Shown piece by piece: positions 1 to 6,477 of a stretch of 14,727 bases of DNA. This DNA comes from CAYMST01 sp964393115 (GTDB lineage Bacteria; Bacteroidota; Bacteroidia; Cytophagales; Cyclobacteriaceae). Made by a program: the position numbers and the translations under genes. Position 1 is the stretch's first letter. Every line of letters starts with the position of its first letter. The stretch spans positions 1-14,727 of the forward strand of contig CAYMST010000109.1 in the NCBI GenBank assembly GCA_964393115.1. The letters are read 5' to 3'. The notes beneath the pieces are model-generated. The model was not told the DNA's origin. It saw nothing but the letters and a program-made list of their open reading frames with translations, and did no database searches.

Positions 1-1
1 A

Positions 2-391
2 TTCATTGATTACGAAGAAGGGTATGCCATTATAGAATGTCTTGGCGAATGGAATGATACGATCAACAATGACATTATGCACTTCAAGCGTAACCTACTT
101 GACGAGATGCTTTATTTGGGCATCAATAAATATATCTTGATAGGGGAAAACGTACTCAACTTTCATGGCTCCGACGACAGCTACTACGAAGAGTGGTTTG
201 AAGAAGTGGAAGAGGGATGGATTGCTATGGTCAACTTTAGGGATTTTGTGGCGGAAGAGATGGCTAAATACAACCTAGATTCTTACCTGAACTTCGGTGC
301 TCGACTTGATATCCACAACTGGAGAACGATGAAGCCACAGGTCTTTTTTTCCAGAGTGAACCAATATATGGCTTACCGACTAGGTGTATGA
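2..391 (+). CDS. 3' end of an uncharacterised conserved-type protein (5' end outside window)
   Basis: The reading frame is open from base 2 with no stop before the TGA at 389-391, so the gene starts before the window. The internal ATG at 77 is not needed as a start. About 129 C-terminal residues are visible. They are soluble, acidic and aromatic-rich, with a Tyr/Glu/Trp cluster around the codons at 180-230 and a motif NWRTMKPQVFF near the end. There is no signal peptide or membrane segment in the visible part. I do not recognise the family and assign no function. The last four bases (ATGA at 388-391) overlap the start of the next gene, which suggests translational coupling and co-expression with the DUF3820 gene. 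Confidence 0.75.
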   Translation, partial: FIDYEEGYAIIECLGEWNDTINNDIMHFKRNLLDEMLYLGINKYILIGENVLNFHGSDDSYYEEWFEEVEEGWIAMVNFRDFVAEEMAKYNLDSYLNFGARLDIHNWRTMKPQVFFSRVNQYMAYRLGV

Positions 392-591
392 ATCCACAAA
401 TACTTATCGAGCTTAAAACCTACAAGATGCCTTTTGGCAAGCATAAAGATGAGCTGATCCGGGAGCTACCTGTAAGTTACTTGGAATGGTTTCAACGAAA
501 AGGGTTTCCGGAGGGTAAACTGGGCATGATGCTGAGCACCATGTATGAAATTCGACTGAATGGACTTATGGATATATTTAAAAATTTATAG
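388..591 (+). CDS. DUF3820 family small protein (QSregVF_b-like)
   Basis: This is a 67-residue protein that fits the compact DUF3820 family. Visible family features are MPFGKHKDELI near residues 14-24, LPVSYLEWF near 27-35, FPEGKLG near 40-46, and an EIRLNGL segment close to the C-terminus. Members are small cytoplasmic proteins; the Pfam name (putative quorum-sensing-regulated virulence factor) comes from one Pseudomonas member and should not be read as function here. The start ATG overlaps the previous gene's stop (ATGA). The stop TAG at 589-591 directly abuts the stop of the convergent metalloprotease gene. Family call is fairly sure; function is unknown. Confidence 0.85.
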   Translation: MNPQILIELKTYKMPFGKHKDELIRELPVSYLEWFQRKGFPEGKLGMMLSTMYEIRLNGLMDIFKNL

Positions 592-1608
592 CTAATACGC
601 GGCAGTACCAATGGCGACAACCACCAGTCCTCCAATCGGCACCACGAATGCTAAAGCCCATATAACAACCATCACAAATTTCCCTAAACCTGATAAGTCC
701 TTCGTTGGTTGAGAGACAAATAAGCCTTTCAAATAAGATAAGATTTTGTACTCGATTTGAGCCATTTGATATTCCCCCTGTTTTATATGGTTGGAGAAAG
801 CCGGCACATGTCTCCCTATTTCCTCTCGCGCCAGCCAATACTCCTTGTTCGATAACTGTTCGAATGATTTGTCCGTCTCAAAACCCTTTTCCTCAAGCAT
901 CTTCTTAAGCTTACTCATGCGAAACTGTGAGACCAGCTGGATAGCCAGGAAAGCCGGTAGGACCAATAGAAAGTATGAACTGGTGTAAAAACTAAGTGTC
1001 GCGAGACAAACTATGGACAATACGGTAAACACGGCTCCGATCATCAAATTGGAGTTGAAAAACAGCGTCTTCAGGGCTCGTCCCCCATCCAATGGATACA
1101 CGGGAAGTAAATTAAAGCCATTGATAAATATGAACATCATGGCAAAAGAATCCAAGAATTCTTGGTCTGTGTAAACGCCAACGGCGTAGAGTATTGTACC
1201 AATTATCATACCTGGAATAGGTCCGGCAAAGGAGATGATCACATCTTGTTTTTGGGAGATCCTCAGTTTCTTCCCACTGGCCATCGCTCCGACTAAAGGA
1301 ATGAAAAAAATCTTGAGGTCTTTGTAGTCGAATGCCCTCATGGCGAAGTAATGTCCTAACTCATGAATTACGAGTACAACGATTAGCTTAACGATAAAGT
1401 CAATTTCCCAATCAAAAAGAAAGTATGCTGCAGCTACAAAAAAAACTGCACTGGTGATGAACTTCTTGCCTTTGTCCGTTTCATTTGGTTCAATAGGCTT
1501 GTCGGGAAATTCTCGTCCCAATATGATGGGCTCTAAGCGCTCCTCACTTTGCCCCAAAGACTCTGAACTTTCTTCGTTAGAAGTTGAATTTGAAATATCA
1601 TCCATCAT
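592..1608 (-). CDS. Site-2-type M50 membrane metalloprotease
   Basis: A 338-residue multi-pass protein. The zinc motif HELGH is at residues 82-86 inside a hydrophobic segment. The second M50 signature, NLLPVYPLDGG, is at 166-176, where D174 would be the third metal ligand. About six hydrophobic segments are visible: roughly 51-65, 70-84, 121-145, 155-175, 188-226 and a last one near 310-335. The first 48 residues are acidic and probably cytosolic. A soluble stretch of about 80 residues (230-305) separates the protease core from the final TM. M50 enzymes cut substrates within or next to the membrane, often to release regulators, but no substrate such as an anti-sigma factor is encoded nearby. 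The start ATG at 1606-1608 directly follows the upstream gene's TAG (1609-1611), so the two are probably co-translated. The second ATG at 1603-1605 is an equally possible start. Confidence 0.9.
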   Translation of the reverse strand: MMDDISNSTSNEESSESLGQSEERLEPIILGREFPDKPIEPNETDKGKKFITSAVFFVAAAYFLFDWEIDFIVKLIVVLVIHELGHYFAMRAFDYKDLKIFFIPLVGAMASGKKLRISQKQDVIISFAGPIPGMIIGTILYAVGVYTDQEFLDSFAMMFIFINGFNLLPVYPLDGGRALKTLFFNSNLMIGAVFTVLSIVCLATLSFYTSSYFLLVLPAFLAIQLVSQFRMSKLKKMLEEKGFETDKSFEQLSNKEYWLAREEIGRHVPAFSNHIKQGEYQMAQIEYKILSYLKGLFVSQPTKDLSGLGKFVMVVIWALAFVVPIGGLVVVAIGTAAY

Positions 1609-2193
1609 CTAAGCATTGAGCCCCTCATCCTCCTCAATACCATTTGAGACAGTAGTAATATCATCCTGAACCATTTTATTAATTCGTGGTTGTAGGATCC
1701 AGAACCCAATAAAATTCATCCAAATCAGAAAAAATTCACCAGCGTAATCCTGAAATTTAGCTTTTCTTCCTAACTCAACAGACTTTAATGTTTTCGCTGC
1801 GAACCTCACTCCCCAAAGGGTGATTACCATGGAGGTAAGATGAAGTGGCACTATAATGGCAACCATCGTAGTACCATCGATAATGGGATCAGCAGAGTCT
1901 TCCATCAAAAATGGAGAGGACACCAAAAAAAGCAAGAGATAAAAGATGGGAATTGCAAATAGCACTTTAAACACCCCAACGTTTAGTTTTACAGCATCTG
2001 GTAGCTGATTAGATAGGCCCGTCGCAATGGCCCAGATCCAACCCAAAGTACCCACAGCAAAAAACACCATCATGATAGGAAACCCTTTGATCAGCAAAAC
2101 CGGATCATTGAAACTGATGACGTTCATCGCCACCGGAGCCATCCAAGTAATGGCAAATAGTTGCCAATGCCTAAGTCTTAACAAGAAGTGCAT
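1609..2193 (-). CDS. Multi-pass membrane protein of unknown function
   Basis: A 194-residue integral membrane protein with about five hydrophobic segments (roughly 11-27, 38-58, 74-92, 110-128 and 153-168). It has a loop rich in Lys/Arg near 135-148 and an acidic C-terminal tail (residues 176-194). The segment FWILQPRINKM near 164-174 looks like a family signature, but I cannot name the family. The gene ends at the base before the metalloprotease ATG, with zero spacing, so the two form one transcription unit, with this gene first. It could be a partner or substrate of the protease, or an unrelated cotranscribed gene. The 173 bp upstream (2194-2366) hold only a 7-bp inverted repeat (TCTCATT at 2198-2204, AATGAGA at 2227-2233) and no clear promoter match. 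Confidence 0.75.
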   Translation of the reverse strand: MHFLLRLRHWQLFAITWMAPVAMNVISFNDPVLLIKGFPIMMVFFAVGTLGWIWAIATGLSNQLPDAVKLNVGVFKVLFAIPIFYLLLFLVSSPFLMEDSADPIIDGTTMVAIIVPLHLTSMVITLWGVRFAAKTLKSVELGRKAKFQDYAGEFFLIWMNFIGFWILQPRINKMVQDDITTVSNGIEEDEGLNA

Positions 2194-2366
2194 CTGATCT
2201 CATTCTTTTAGTTAGATCACGAAGATAATGAGAATGAAAAACTCCGCGGACGGTTCTCTGTCTAAGAGATTGATTTCCATATCAAGACAGCGGAAAGTAG
2301 GTTATCAAACAGGGGGTTCCGTCAAGAATTCGAGACATGCGAAAGATCAGTGCTAAAACCAGCCAT

Positions 2367-2813
2367 TCAATTTGGAGAATGCAACCCTAACCTATTGCCT
2401 TCGGTATCTAAAAACATCGCGAAATAGCCATTTTCCTCATCGATTAAGGTTTTTGGAACGATAACTTGTCCCCCATTCTTCTCAACCCTGGTTAACATAC
2501 CTGTCAAATCGTCACCTCCATTTAGGTATACCAACACCCCATTGGCTGAAGGTTCGTACCCTTCACCTTTGGTGATAACACCAGAAGCAGTTTGACCATC
2601 GCCAGGGAAAATGCCCATTTCTAAACCTTGTACCTCAATTACTGCGATTTCGATGTCTAGTATTGCTTGGTAAAATGCCACTGCCCGGGTCATATCGGTG
2701 GCTGGTATCTCAAATATTGAGATAAAGCTCTTGTTTGATTGTGCATAAGAAGGACATAATGAGCTTGTTAATATCAGCACCGCTCCAATCCAATTAAACA
2801 AACTTGATTTCAT
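2367..2813 (-). CDS. VOC (glyoxalase/bleomycin-resistance fold) protein with signal peptide
   Basis: The core from about residue 30 onward shows a vicinal-oxygen-chelate module: FEIPATDMTRAVAFY at the first strand and helix, an NGVLVYLN strand in the middle, and FLDTEGNRLGLHS at the end. The family comprises metal-dependent lyases, dioxygenases and binding proteins; the substrate here is unknown. Unlike most small VOC proteins it begins with a hydrophobic stretch ending SYAQ-S, which looks like a cleavable signal peptide and predicts a periplasmic location. I chose the ATG at 2811-2813 because it starts the signal peptide with Met-Lys. An in-frame ATG at 2835-2837 adds eight residues; it has an AGGGAG about 16 bases upstream, so it is not excluded. 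The gene lies just downstream of an AraC-type regulator on the same strand and is probably cotranscribed with it. Confidence 0.85.
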   Translation of the reverse strand: MKSSLFNWIGAVLILTSSLCPSYAQSNKSFISIFEIPATDMTRAVAFYQAILDIEIAVIEVQGLEMGIFPGDGQTASGVITKGEGYEPSANGVLVYLNGGDDLTGMLTRVEKNGGQVIVPKTLIDEENGYFAMFLDTEGNRLGLHSPN

Positions 2814-2866
2814 GTTTTCTGTGTTTATGTTAGACATACCGCATAGATAAATCTCCCTTGGGCCAT

Positions 2867-2891
2867 AAAATTGTAAAAGTGCGACAATTTT
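2867..2891. repeat. Inverted repeat between AraC-type and VOC genes
   Basis: AAAATTGT (2867-2874) and ACAATTTT (2884-2891) are perfect 8-bp arms with a 9-base spacer. The right arm overlaps the stop codon of the AraC-type gene and the repeat lies about 55-80 bases before the VOC start. It has no following U tract on the minus strand, so it is a poor intrinsic terminator. It could be a regulatory site or a weak AU-rich RNA hairpin. Confidence 0.4.
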
Positions 2892-3711
2892 AACCTTTCG
2901 AATAAATAAGGGAGGATAATATCATTTGGTCATCATCAAAATAGCTCTTTGGGTTTATTCCTGTCAAGTCTTTGAAGTCCTTCGTGAAGTGAGCCTGGTC
3001 ATAATATTCATTTTCATAAGCTACCTGAGTAAGTTTCTCCTCTTGATTATGAAGCATCATCTTCAAAGCAGCCTGTAAGCGGATAACTTTCCCCAGCTGC
3101 TTGGGACTAATTCCTACTTCTTTAGAGAATTTCCTTTCTAAACTCCGTCGCTGTGACACATCGTCCTTTAGTATTGATTGGATGGAAGCCTTACCTTTTG
3201 TTTGCTCTAGAGCTTCTACGGTAGACTTTACAATATTTTCGTGTACCACTTCTTTTGACAGTCGGTCTAACAAAAGGCTCTCAATAGCCTCTATTCTCAC
3301 CTCTGTAGAAGCTGCTTCTACCATTTTTAATTCTAAATCCCTAACTGCTTCTGGATCAAATAGCATTGTAAGCGGTGTTTCCGTATCCGCCAACTCATGA
3401 ATAGGAACATCGATAATATTAGCAAAACCATACGGGTAAAACCGAACTGCGAATGTATTCACATAACCAGTTGGTTGAACAAAATATGGCTTTGTAATCT
3501 GTCCAAAAACCATTGTCCTCGGTTGAATAATGTAGTCGGTATCAGAGGTGAACCTCTTTACACCCTCTCCCAGTATGAAACACATTTCGATACAACCATC
3601 CGGTATTATGCGCTGTTTAGGCGCCTCCATGTCTCCTGGCACTTCAAGCGTCCAGTAGCATTTCACTATGGCACTTAGGTCCGGGTGCGGATCGTAAGTT
3701 TGGTAATTCAT
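2890..3711 (-). CDS. AraC-family transcriptional regulator (DUF6597 N-terminal domain)
   Basis: A regulator of 273 residues from the ATG at 3709-3711. The frame continues 18 codons further to a TTG at 3763-3765, but the ATG start matches the family's usual N-terminus (YDPHPDLSAIVKCYWTLE) and is preferred. The N-terminal half carries the DUF6597-type features CYWTLE and RIIPDGCIEMCF, a cupin-like region assumed to sense a ligand. The C-terminal half is an AraC double helix-turn-helix: ISPKQLGKVIRLQAAL for the first, then YYDQAHFTKDFKDLTGINPKSY for the second. It is a DNA-binding activator or repressor; the effector is unknown. It lies 52-76 bp upstream of the VOC gene on the same strand, which is its most likely target along with itself. 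The upstream region holds strong inverted repeats (3796-3858). Confidence 0.9.
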   Translation of the reverse strand: MNYQTYDPHPDLSAIVKCYWTLEVPGDMEAPKQRIIPDGCIEMCFILGEGVKRFTSDTDYIIQPRTMVFGQITKPYFVQPTGYVNTFAVRFYPYGFANIIDVPIHELADTETPLTMLFDPEAVRDLELKMVEAASTEVRIEAIESLLLDRLSKEVVHENIVKSTVEALEQTKGKASIQSILKDDVSQRRSLERKFSKEVGISPKQLGKVIRLQAALKMMLHNQEEKLTQVAYENEYYDQAHFTKDFKDLTGINPKSYFDDDQMILSSLIYSKG

Positions 3712-3795
3712 ATTAGAAATGATCGGGTTATTGACTAATTCTAACTCTAGATATGGACCGGACAAAGCCGTTATTGAAAGTTTTAATTATTGTTT

Positions 3796-3858
3796 GGCCA
3801 ATCTTATACCGTTGACTAAATCATTAGTTTAGCATGAGTGAAGATAATAAGATTGACC
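3796..3858. repeat. Imperfect long-spaced inverted repeat with an inner small hairpin upstream of the AraC-type gene
   Basis: GGCCAATCTTAT (3796-3807) and ATAAGATTGACC (3847-3858) pair at 11 of 12 positions across a 39-base gap. Inside the gap CTAAA (3816-3820) and TTTAG (3828-3832) form a smaller 5-bp stem. The block sits 85-147 bp before the AraC-type ATG, so it may be an operator for that regulator or a looped binding region. There is no U tract to suggest a terminator. Confidence 0.4.
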
Positions 3859-3891
3859 GGATCAAACTAGTAACTTTTTTTTGAGGTGAGG

Positions 3892-3915
3892 CATATTACG
3901 CTTATGCGTAATATG
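3892..3915 (-). terminator. Perfect 10-bp hairpin just after the SRPBCC gene
   Basis: CATATTACGC (3892-3901), loop TTAT, GCGTAATATG (3906-3915). The hairpin begins one base after the SRPBCC stop codon (3917-3919). It is the strongest simple stem-loop in the window. On the minus strand it is followed by a C-rich stretch and then eight A residues, not U residues, so it is not a canonical intrinsic terminator. It may instead protect the mRNA 3' end, or be a protein-binding palindrome. Confidence 0.4.
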
Positions 3916-3916
3916 G

Positions 3917-4483
3917 TTAGGATTCACCATTCTCTACCGCCTTTTTCAAAAGCTCCATTCCTCTTTGATTCATTGCGCTCATAGACTTCTTGGCACCAAA
4001 AACCCACATAAAAAACGCATCCACCTTGCCTGATGTTAAGTAAAAATCTTGGGTAACTTTGATATCCGCACCTACTTTCTGAAATCGATATTCGAAAACC
4101 GGCTTGGCCGTAAATGGCTTTTGGATATCGCATCCCATTTTCACATACTTCAACGGCTTGACCTCCTTTATCTCTTGGAATCCAACGTCCTTCCCTTTGT
4201 TGCCAACCCAATGGTATTGAGCACCTATGGCTCCATCTATTCCTTTAATTTCGATCTCTTGCGAAGGATCGGCCTCCAAGAAAGGAGACCAGGAAGGGAA
4301 ATTCTTGAGAAACACCACTTGCTCATAAACATCTTCCAAGGAGCCATGGATAAGCACCTCTTTTTGGATGTGAATCTCTCGAAGTTTCTGTCCATTTGTG
4401 AATCCGATTCCAAAAGAAAGTGCCACCGTACTCGCTACTATTGATATAACCATCTTCTTGCTCATTTTCTTCAAACTGTTCAT
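3917..4483 (-). CDS. SRPBCC (START/polyketide-cyclase-like) family protein, membrane-anchored or exported
   Basis: A protein of 188 residues from the ATG at 4481-4483. The frame runs back to a TTG at 4508-4510, which is less likely; an ATG at 4463-4465 is another option. The N-terminus has Lys residues followed by a hydrophobic segment, a signal peptide or anchor. The rest follows the SRPBCC pattern: a first strand IHIQKEVLIHGSLEDVYEQV, then the FPSWSPFLEADP motif, central strands with YHWVGNKGKDVGFQEI, and a final amphipathic helix ending GMELLKKAVEN. This helix-grip fold binds hydrophobic ligands; none can be named. A promoter-like sequence lies 25-55 bp upstream and a strong hairpin follows the stop, so it may be a single-gene unit, although the YCII gene is 100 bp upstream on the same strand. 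Confidence 0.85.
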   Translation of the reverse strand: MNSLKKMSKKMVISIVASTVALSFGIGFTNGQKLREIHIQKEVLIHGSLEDVYEQVVFLKNFPSWSPFLEADPSQEIEIKGIDGAIGAQYHWVGNKGKDVGFQEIKEVKPLKYVKMGCDIQKPFTAKPVFEYRFQKVGADIKVTQDFYLTSGKVDAFFMWVFGAKKSMSAMNQRGMELLKKAVENGES

Positions 4484-4507
4484 ATAAAATCTATTTAAGA
4501 GCTGGTA

Positions 4508-4538
4508 CAAAATCTAGCAATATGCCGTTCAAACCAAC
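4508..4538 (-). promoter_or_regulatory. Candidate Bacteroidota-type promoter for the SRPBCC gene
   Basis: On the minus strand, GTTG (plus positions 4535-4538) is followed after 18 bases by TAGATTTTG (4508-4516). This is close to the TTTG-N19-TANNTTTG consensus but not exact. The predicted transcript would start near 4500, giving a leader of under 20 bases before the ATG at 4483. The proposal also argues against the TTG start at 4510, which would lie inside the promoter. Confidence 0.35.
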
Positions 4539-4582
4539 TCTTTTGTCATGGTCTTATTGATTCCAAATAAAACTTCACTGAT

Positions 4583-4936
4583 TTAGTTTTCCATTGGAAT
4601 TATCGAGCGCACCTCGACTGAACCTCCCATTTTTAGTATTGGACAGCCCTTTGCCATTTCGGTCGCTTCATCGATAGAGTTAGCTTTGACAATCATATTG
4701 CCGCCAAGGGTTTGGCTTTCTGATAAATGAATGCCGTCAGTTACAGAAAGATCAGCTTGTATTTTCTTTCCTTCAAATCCTAATTGGTTCGTGCTGACTA
4801 GTTTTTCTGAGATAGCGATGTTACCAATAAAAGTGCCCCAACTCTGCTTCATAGCTTGCATATCCTCAGCTGAAGGTTGCTTGCTAAAATCTGGTTGAAA
4901 CCTGAAGACCATCATAAAATTCTGTTCCTTTTTCAT
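4583..4936 (-). CDS. YCII-related domain protein
   Basis: A 117-residue cytoplasmic protein, the usual length for single-domain YCII proteins. It starts with a β-strand (FMMVFRF), has a helix with SAEDMQAMKQSWGTFIGNI, a DG turn near residue 68, and LGGNMIVKANSIDEATEMAKGCPIL followed by GGSVEVRSI. This last block, Gly-Gly then a DEA helix then CP and G-x-VEVR, is the best family marker. YCII domains adopt a ferredoxin-like fold; some are linked to ECF sigma factors and a few are enzymes, but the role here is unknown. It is flanked on the same strand by the SRPBCC gene downstream and the multi-TM gene upstream, with no sigma factor in the visible area. Start ATG at 4934-4936 is preceded by A-rich sequence. 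Confidence 0.88.
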   Translation of the reverse strand: MKKEQNFMMVFRFQPDFSKQPSAEDMQAMKQSWGTFIGNIAISEKLVSTNQLGFEGKKIQADLSVTDGIHLSESQTLGGNMIVKANSIDEATEMAKGCPILKMGGSVEVRSIIPMEN

Positions 4937-4966
4937 TGTATTTTGTTTTACTGTTTAACAATGATT

Positions 4967-4974
4967 CAAAGGTA
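4967..4974 (-). promoter_or_regulatory. Possible -7 element upstream of the YCII gene
   Basis: The minus strand reads TACCTTTG, an exact match to the Bacteroidota TANNTTTG -7 box, about 31-38 bases before the YCII ATG. No TTTG is found at the expected -33 distance, so this is only a partial promoter match. Confidence 0.25.
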
Positions 4975-5021
4975 TGAGAGGCCAAAATGGAAAATCTTTG
5001 CATATGACAAGAAAGCAAAAG

Positions 5022-5729
5022 CTACCAAAATTTCTTGTCCAATAGCTTTCTGTAAATGCTTAAGTGAAGGAAGATAATCGTAGCCGGCGCAAACGCTGGA
5101 ATAAAACAAAATGGAAAAGTCGCTAGCACTTCTACACCCAATGCGCCAGTCTCTATACTCACTTTGGTCGAGTAGATCGCGGTAAATGAAGTAGCCAGAA
5201 TATCTAAAAAGCCAAAGGTATTCCAGATTAGAGCAATAGCCTTTGTGTGTTTTGTCTTGTGCCGAATGGCCCTGGAAACCCAAAAACTACTACTGGCGGT
5301 GATTAGATCACCAGTCCCGGCTATCCACGCAAAAACTGGCGGCAGATGTCCGAATAGCATTAAGACTATGAAAACTCCACCAATGAACCGAAACCTATGA
5401 ATATAAATTAGTTTATCGATTGGAATTGATTTCAGCAATTGACGGTAAAAGCCAGTATTGAATACAAATCCTATTAGAAACAGTAATAGTGGTAAAGTGC
5501 TAACCTTAATAATCTTTGGTGGCAACGTGTTTTCCTTAAAAAATCCGTTGAGCGATAGTCCCCCTACCACAACAAAATAAGTAGCATAGAAAATAATGAT
5601 TCCATAAAACACCGTTCTCTTCTGTTTTGGTTTCACATGATCGCTAGCCATCTGTGCCAATAAATAAACAGGGAAGCAAATAGCTATCAGAAAAGCTATA
5701 GAGATATAAACTGGTACAGGTATATTCAT
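5022..5729 (-). CDS. Multi-pass membrane protein paired with a Crp/Fnr-type regulator
   Basis: A protein of 235 residues with about six or seven hydrophobic segments (near residues 6-26, 40-60, 76-93, 108-130, 160-178 and 186-220). Short basic loops such as KPKQKRT and RHKTKHTK lie between segments. I do not recognise the family or any catalytic motif. The frame allows a GTG at 5730-5732, but the ATG at 5727-5729 is preferred because it shares one base with the upstream TGA (TGATG), a typical coupled arrangement. Its translation is therefore probably tied to that of the Crp/Fnr-type gene, suggesting that the regulator and this protein act in the same response. A transporter, a receptor or a small-molecule-modifying membrane enzyme are all possible. 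Confidence 0.8.
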   Translation of the reverse strand: MNIPVPVYISIAFLIAICFPVYLLAQMASDHVKPKQKRTVFYGIIIFYATYFVVVGGLSLNGFFKENTLPPKIIKVSTLPLLLFLIGFVFNTGFYRQLLKSIPIDKLIYIHRFRFIGGVFIVLMLFGHLPPVFAWIAGTGDLITASSSFWVSRAIRHKTKHTKAIALIWNTFGFLDILATSFTAIYSTKVSIETGALGVEVLATFPFCFIPAFAPATIIFLHLSIYRKLLDKKFW

Positions 5730-6310
5730 CACATTAGGTTTTTAGCCACTTCACTTCGTATCCTACTTAACGAAGTATCGGTAATCCCCAAGTAAGTGGC
5801 TAGATGTTTCAAAGGAACATTATTAACCAGTTCCGGTTTTTCTTTTAACAAGCTCAGATAACGATCTTTTGCATGATCCGCTACTATAGAAATCGAATGG
5901 TTTTTGAGTTCGAAATAGTTTTGTACTAATCTCGTTCGACCCACTTCTCGGAAAGCCTCGATATGAAAGAGTTTCATAAAATCAGAGAACCTTATTTTCC
6001 AGCATCTTCCAGCGGTAAGCGCCTGGATAGGCTCTCGAGATGGTTTTTTCAGAAAGTACGAATACCAATCTATGACAATATCAGAGGGAGTAAAGAATTT
6101 TGAGGTGATATCATTTCCTTCCAAATCAATGGTGTAAGACCGAAGGAATCCTTCTTCGAGGAAATAATAAAAACTTGATGTCTTTCCTATTTCAATAAGG
6201 TATTCGTTTTTCTTAAACTGTACCTCTTCAAATTGTTCTAAGACCAGATCTAATTCTCCTTGGTTAAAACTCTCTGGCTTGAAAATGGTATGCAGGAATT
6301 CCTTATTCAT
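5729..6310 (-). CDS. Crp/Fnr-family transcriptional regulator
   Basis: A 193-residue protein. Residues about 30-115 form a cyclic-nucleotide-binding-like β-roll, with the typical FLEEGFLRSYTIDLEG at 50-65 and the FFTPSDIV segment at 72-79. The C-terminus (about 163-190) contains a helix-turn-helix, VPLKHLATYLGITDTSLSRI. The phosphate-binding cassette of true cAMP-binding Crp (G-E-L...R-x-A) is not obvious, and there are no clustered cysteines for an Fnr Fe-S centre, so the effector is unknown, as in most Bacteroidota relatives. It is the first gene of a two-gene unit with the multi-TM protein (1-base overlap). Upstream lie two inverted repeats that could be operators. Confidence 0.92.
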   Translation of the reverse strand: MNKEFLHTIFKPESFNQGELDLVLEQFEEVQFKKNEYLIEIGKTSSFYYFLEEGFLRSYTIDLEGNDITSKFFTPSDIVIDWYSYFLKKPSREPIQALTAGRCWKIRFSDFMKLFHIEAFREVGRTRLVQNYFELKNHSISIVADHAKDRYLSLLKEKPELVNNVPLKHLATYLGITDTSLSRIRSEVAKNLM

Positions 6311-6323
6311 ACAGCAACAGCGA

Positions 6324-6387
6324 TCAGTTAAACCCTAAATTCATTTTTTTATAAAGTTATTAACTGAATCATAAACTATGCTGATTC
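6324..6387. repeat. Two inverted repeats upstream of the Crp/Fnr-type gene
   Basis: TCAGTTAA (6324-6331) and TTAACTGA (6360-6367) are perfect 8-bp arms with a 28-base AT-rich spacer. Overlapping the outer arm, GAATCA (6366-6371) and TGATTC (6382-6387) form 6-bp arms 10 bases apart. Both lie 14-77 bp before the regulator's ATG, where autoregulation sites would be expected. The second is only loosely like a Crp/Fnr half-site arrangement. Confidence 0.35.
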
Positions 6388-6408
6388 TCAAAGCTTCTTT
6401 AATTCTTT

Positions 6409-6477
6409 CTACGCTATGGGAGACCTAAGAGCCCACCAGAAAGCCAGCAGCGCCACGAAAAAGAGGATCAATACCAT
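6409..6477 (-). CDS. Possible 22-aa single-membrane-segment microprotein
   Basis: On the minus strand an ATG at 6475-6477 opens 22 codons ending in TAG at 6409-6411. The peptide is almost wholly hydrophobic for 16 residues (starting MVLILFFVALL, with a Trp-Trp pair), then ends in a short ALRSPIA tail. AGGG lies about six bases upstream of the ATG. The stretch is less AT-rich than the surrounding intergenic DNA. It could be a real small membrane protein, but an ORF this short can arise by chance and I recognise no homologue. Confidence 0.2.
   Translation of the reverse strand: MVLILFFVALLAFWWALRSPIA

Noticed and set aside
3397..3678. 93-codon plus-strand ORF
   Set aside because: It is antisense to the conserved N-terminal domain of the AraC-type regulator and has no recognisable features.
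3712..3765. N-terminal extension of the AraC-type gene
   Set aside because: It would start with TTG at 3763-3765; the ATG at 3709-3711 fits the family's N-terminus.
4049..4444. 131-codon plus-strand ORF
   Set aside because: It is antisense to the SRPBCC gene, whose frame shows clear family motifs.
4484..4510. N-terminal extension of the SRPBCC gene
   Set aside because: It would start with TTG at 4508-4510 and would overlap the candidate promoter; internal ATGs are better placed before the hydrophobic segment.
4966..5283. 105-codon minus-strand ORF
   Set aside because: It overlaps the multi-TM gene in another frame, has no family resemblance, and the overlapped frame is a coherent hydrophobic membrane protein coupled to its neighbour.
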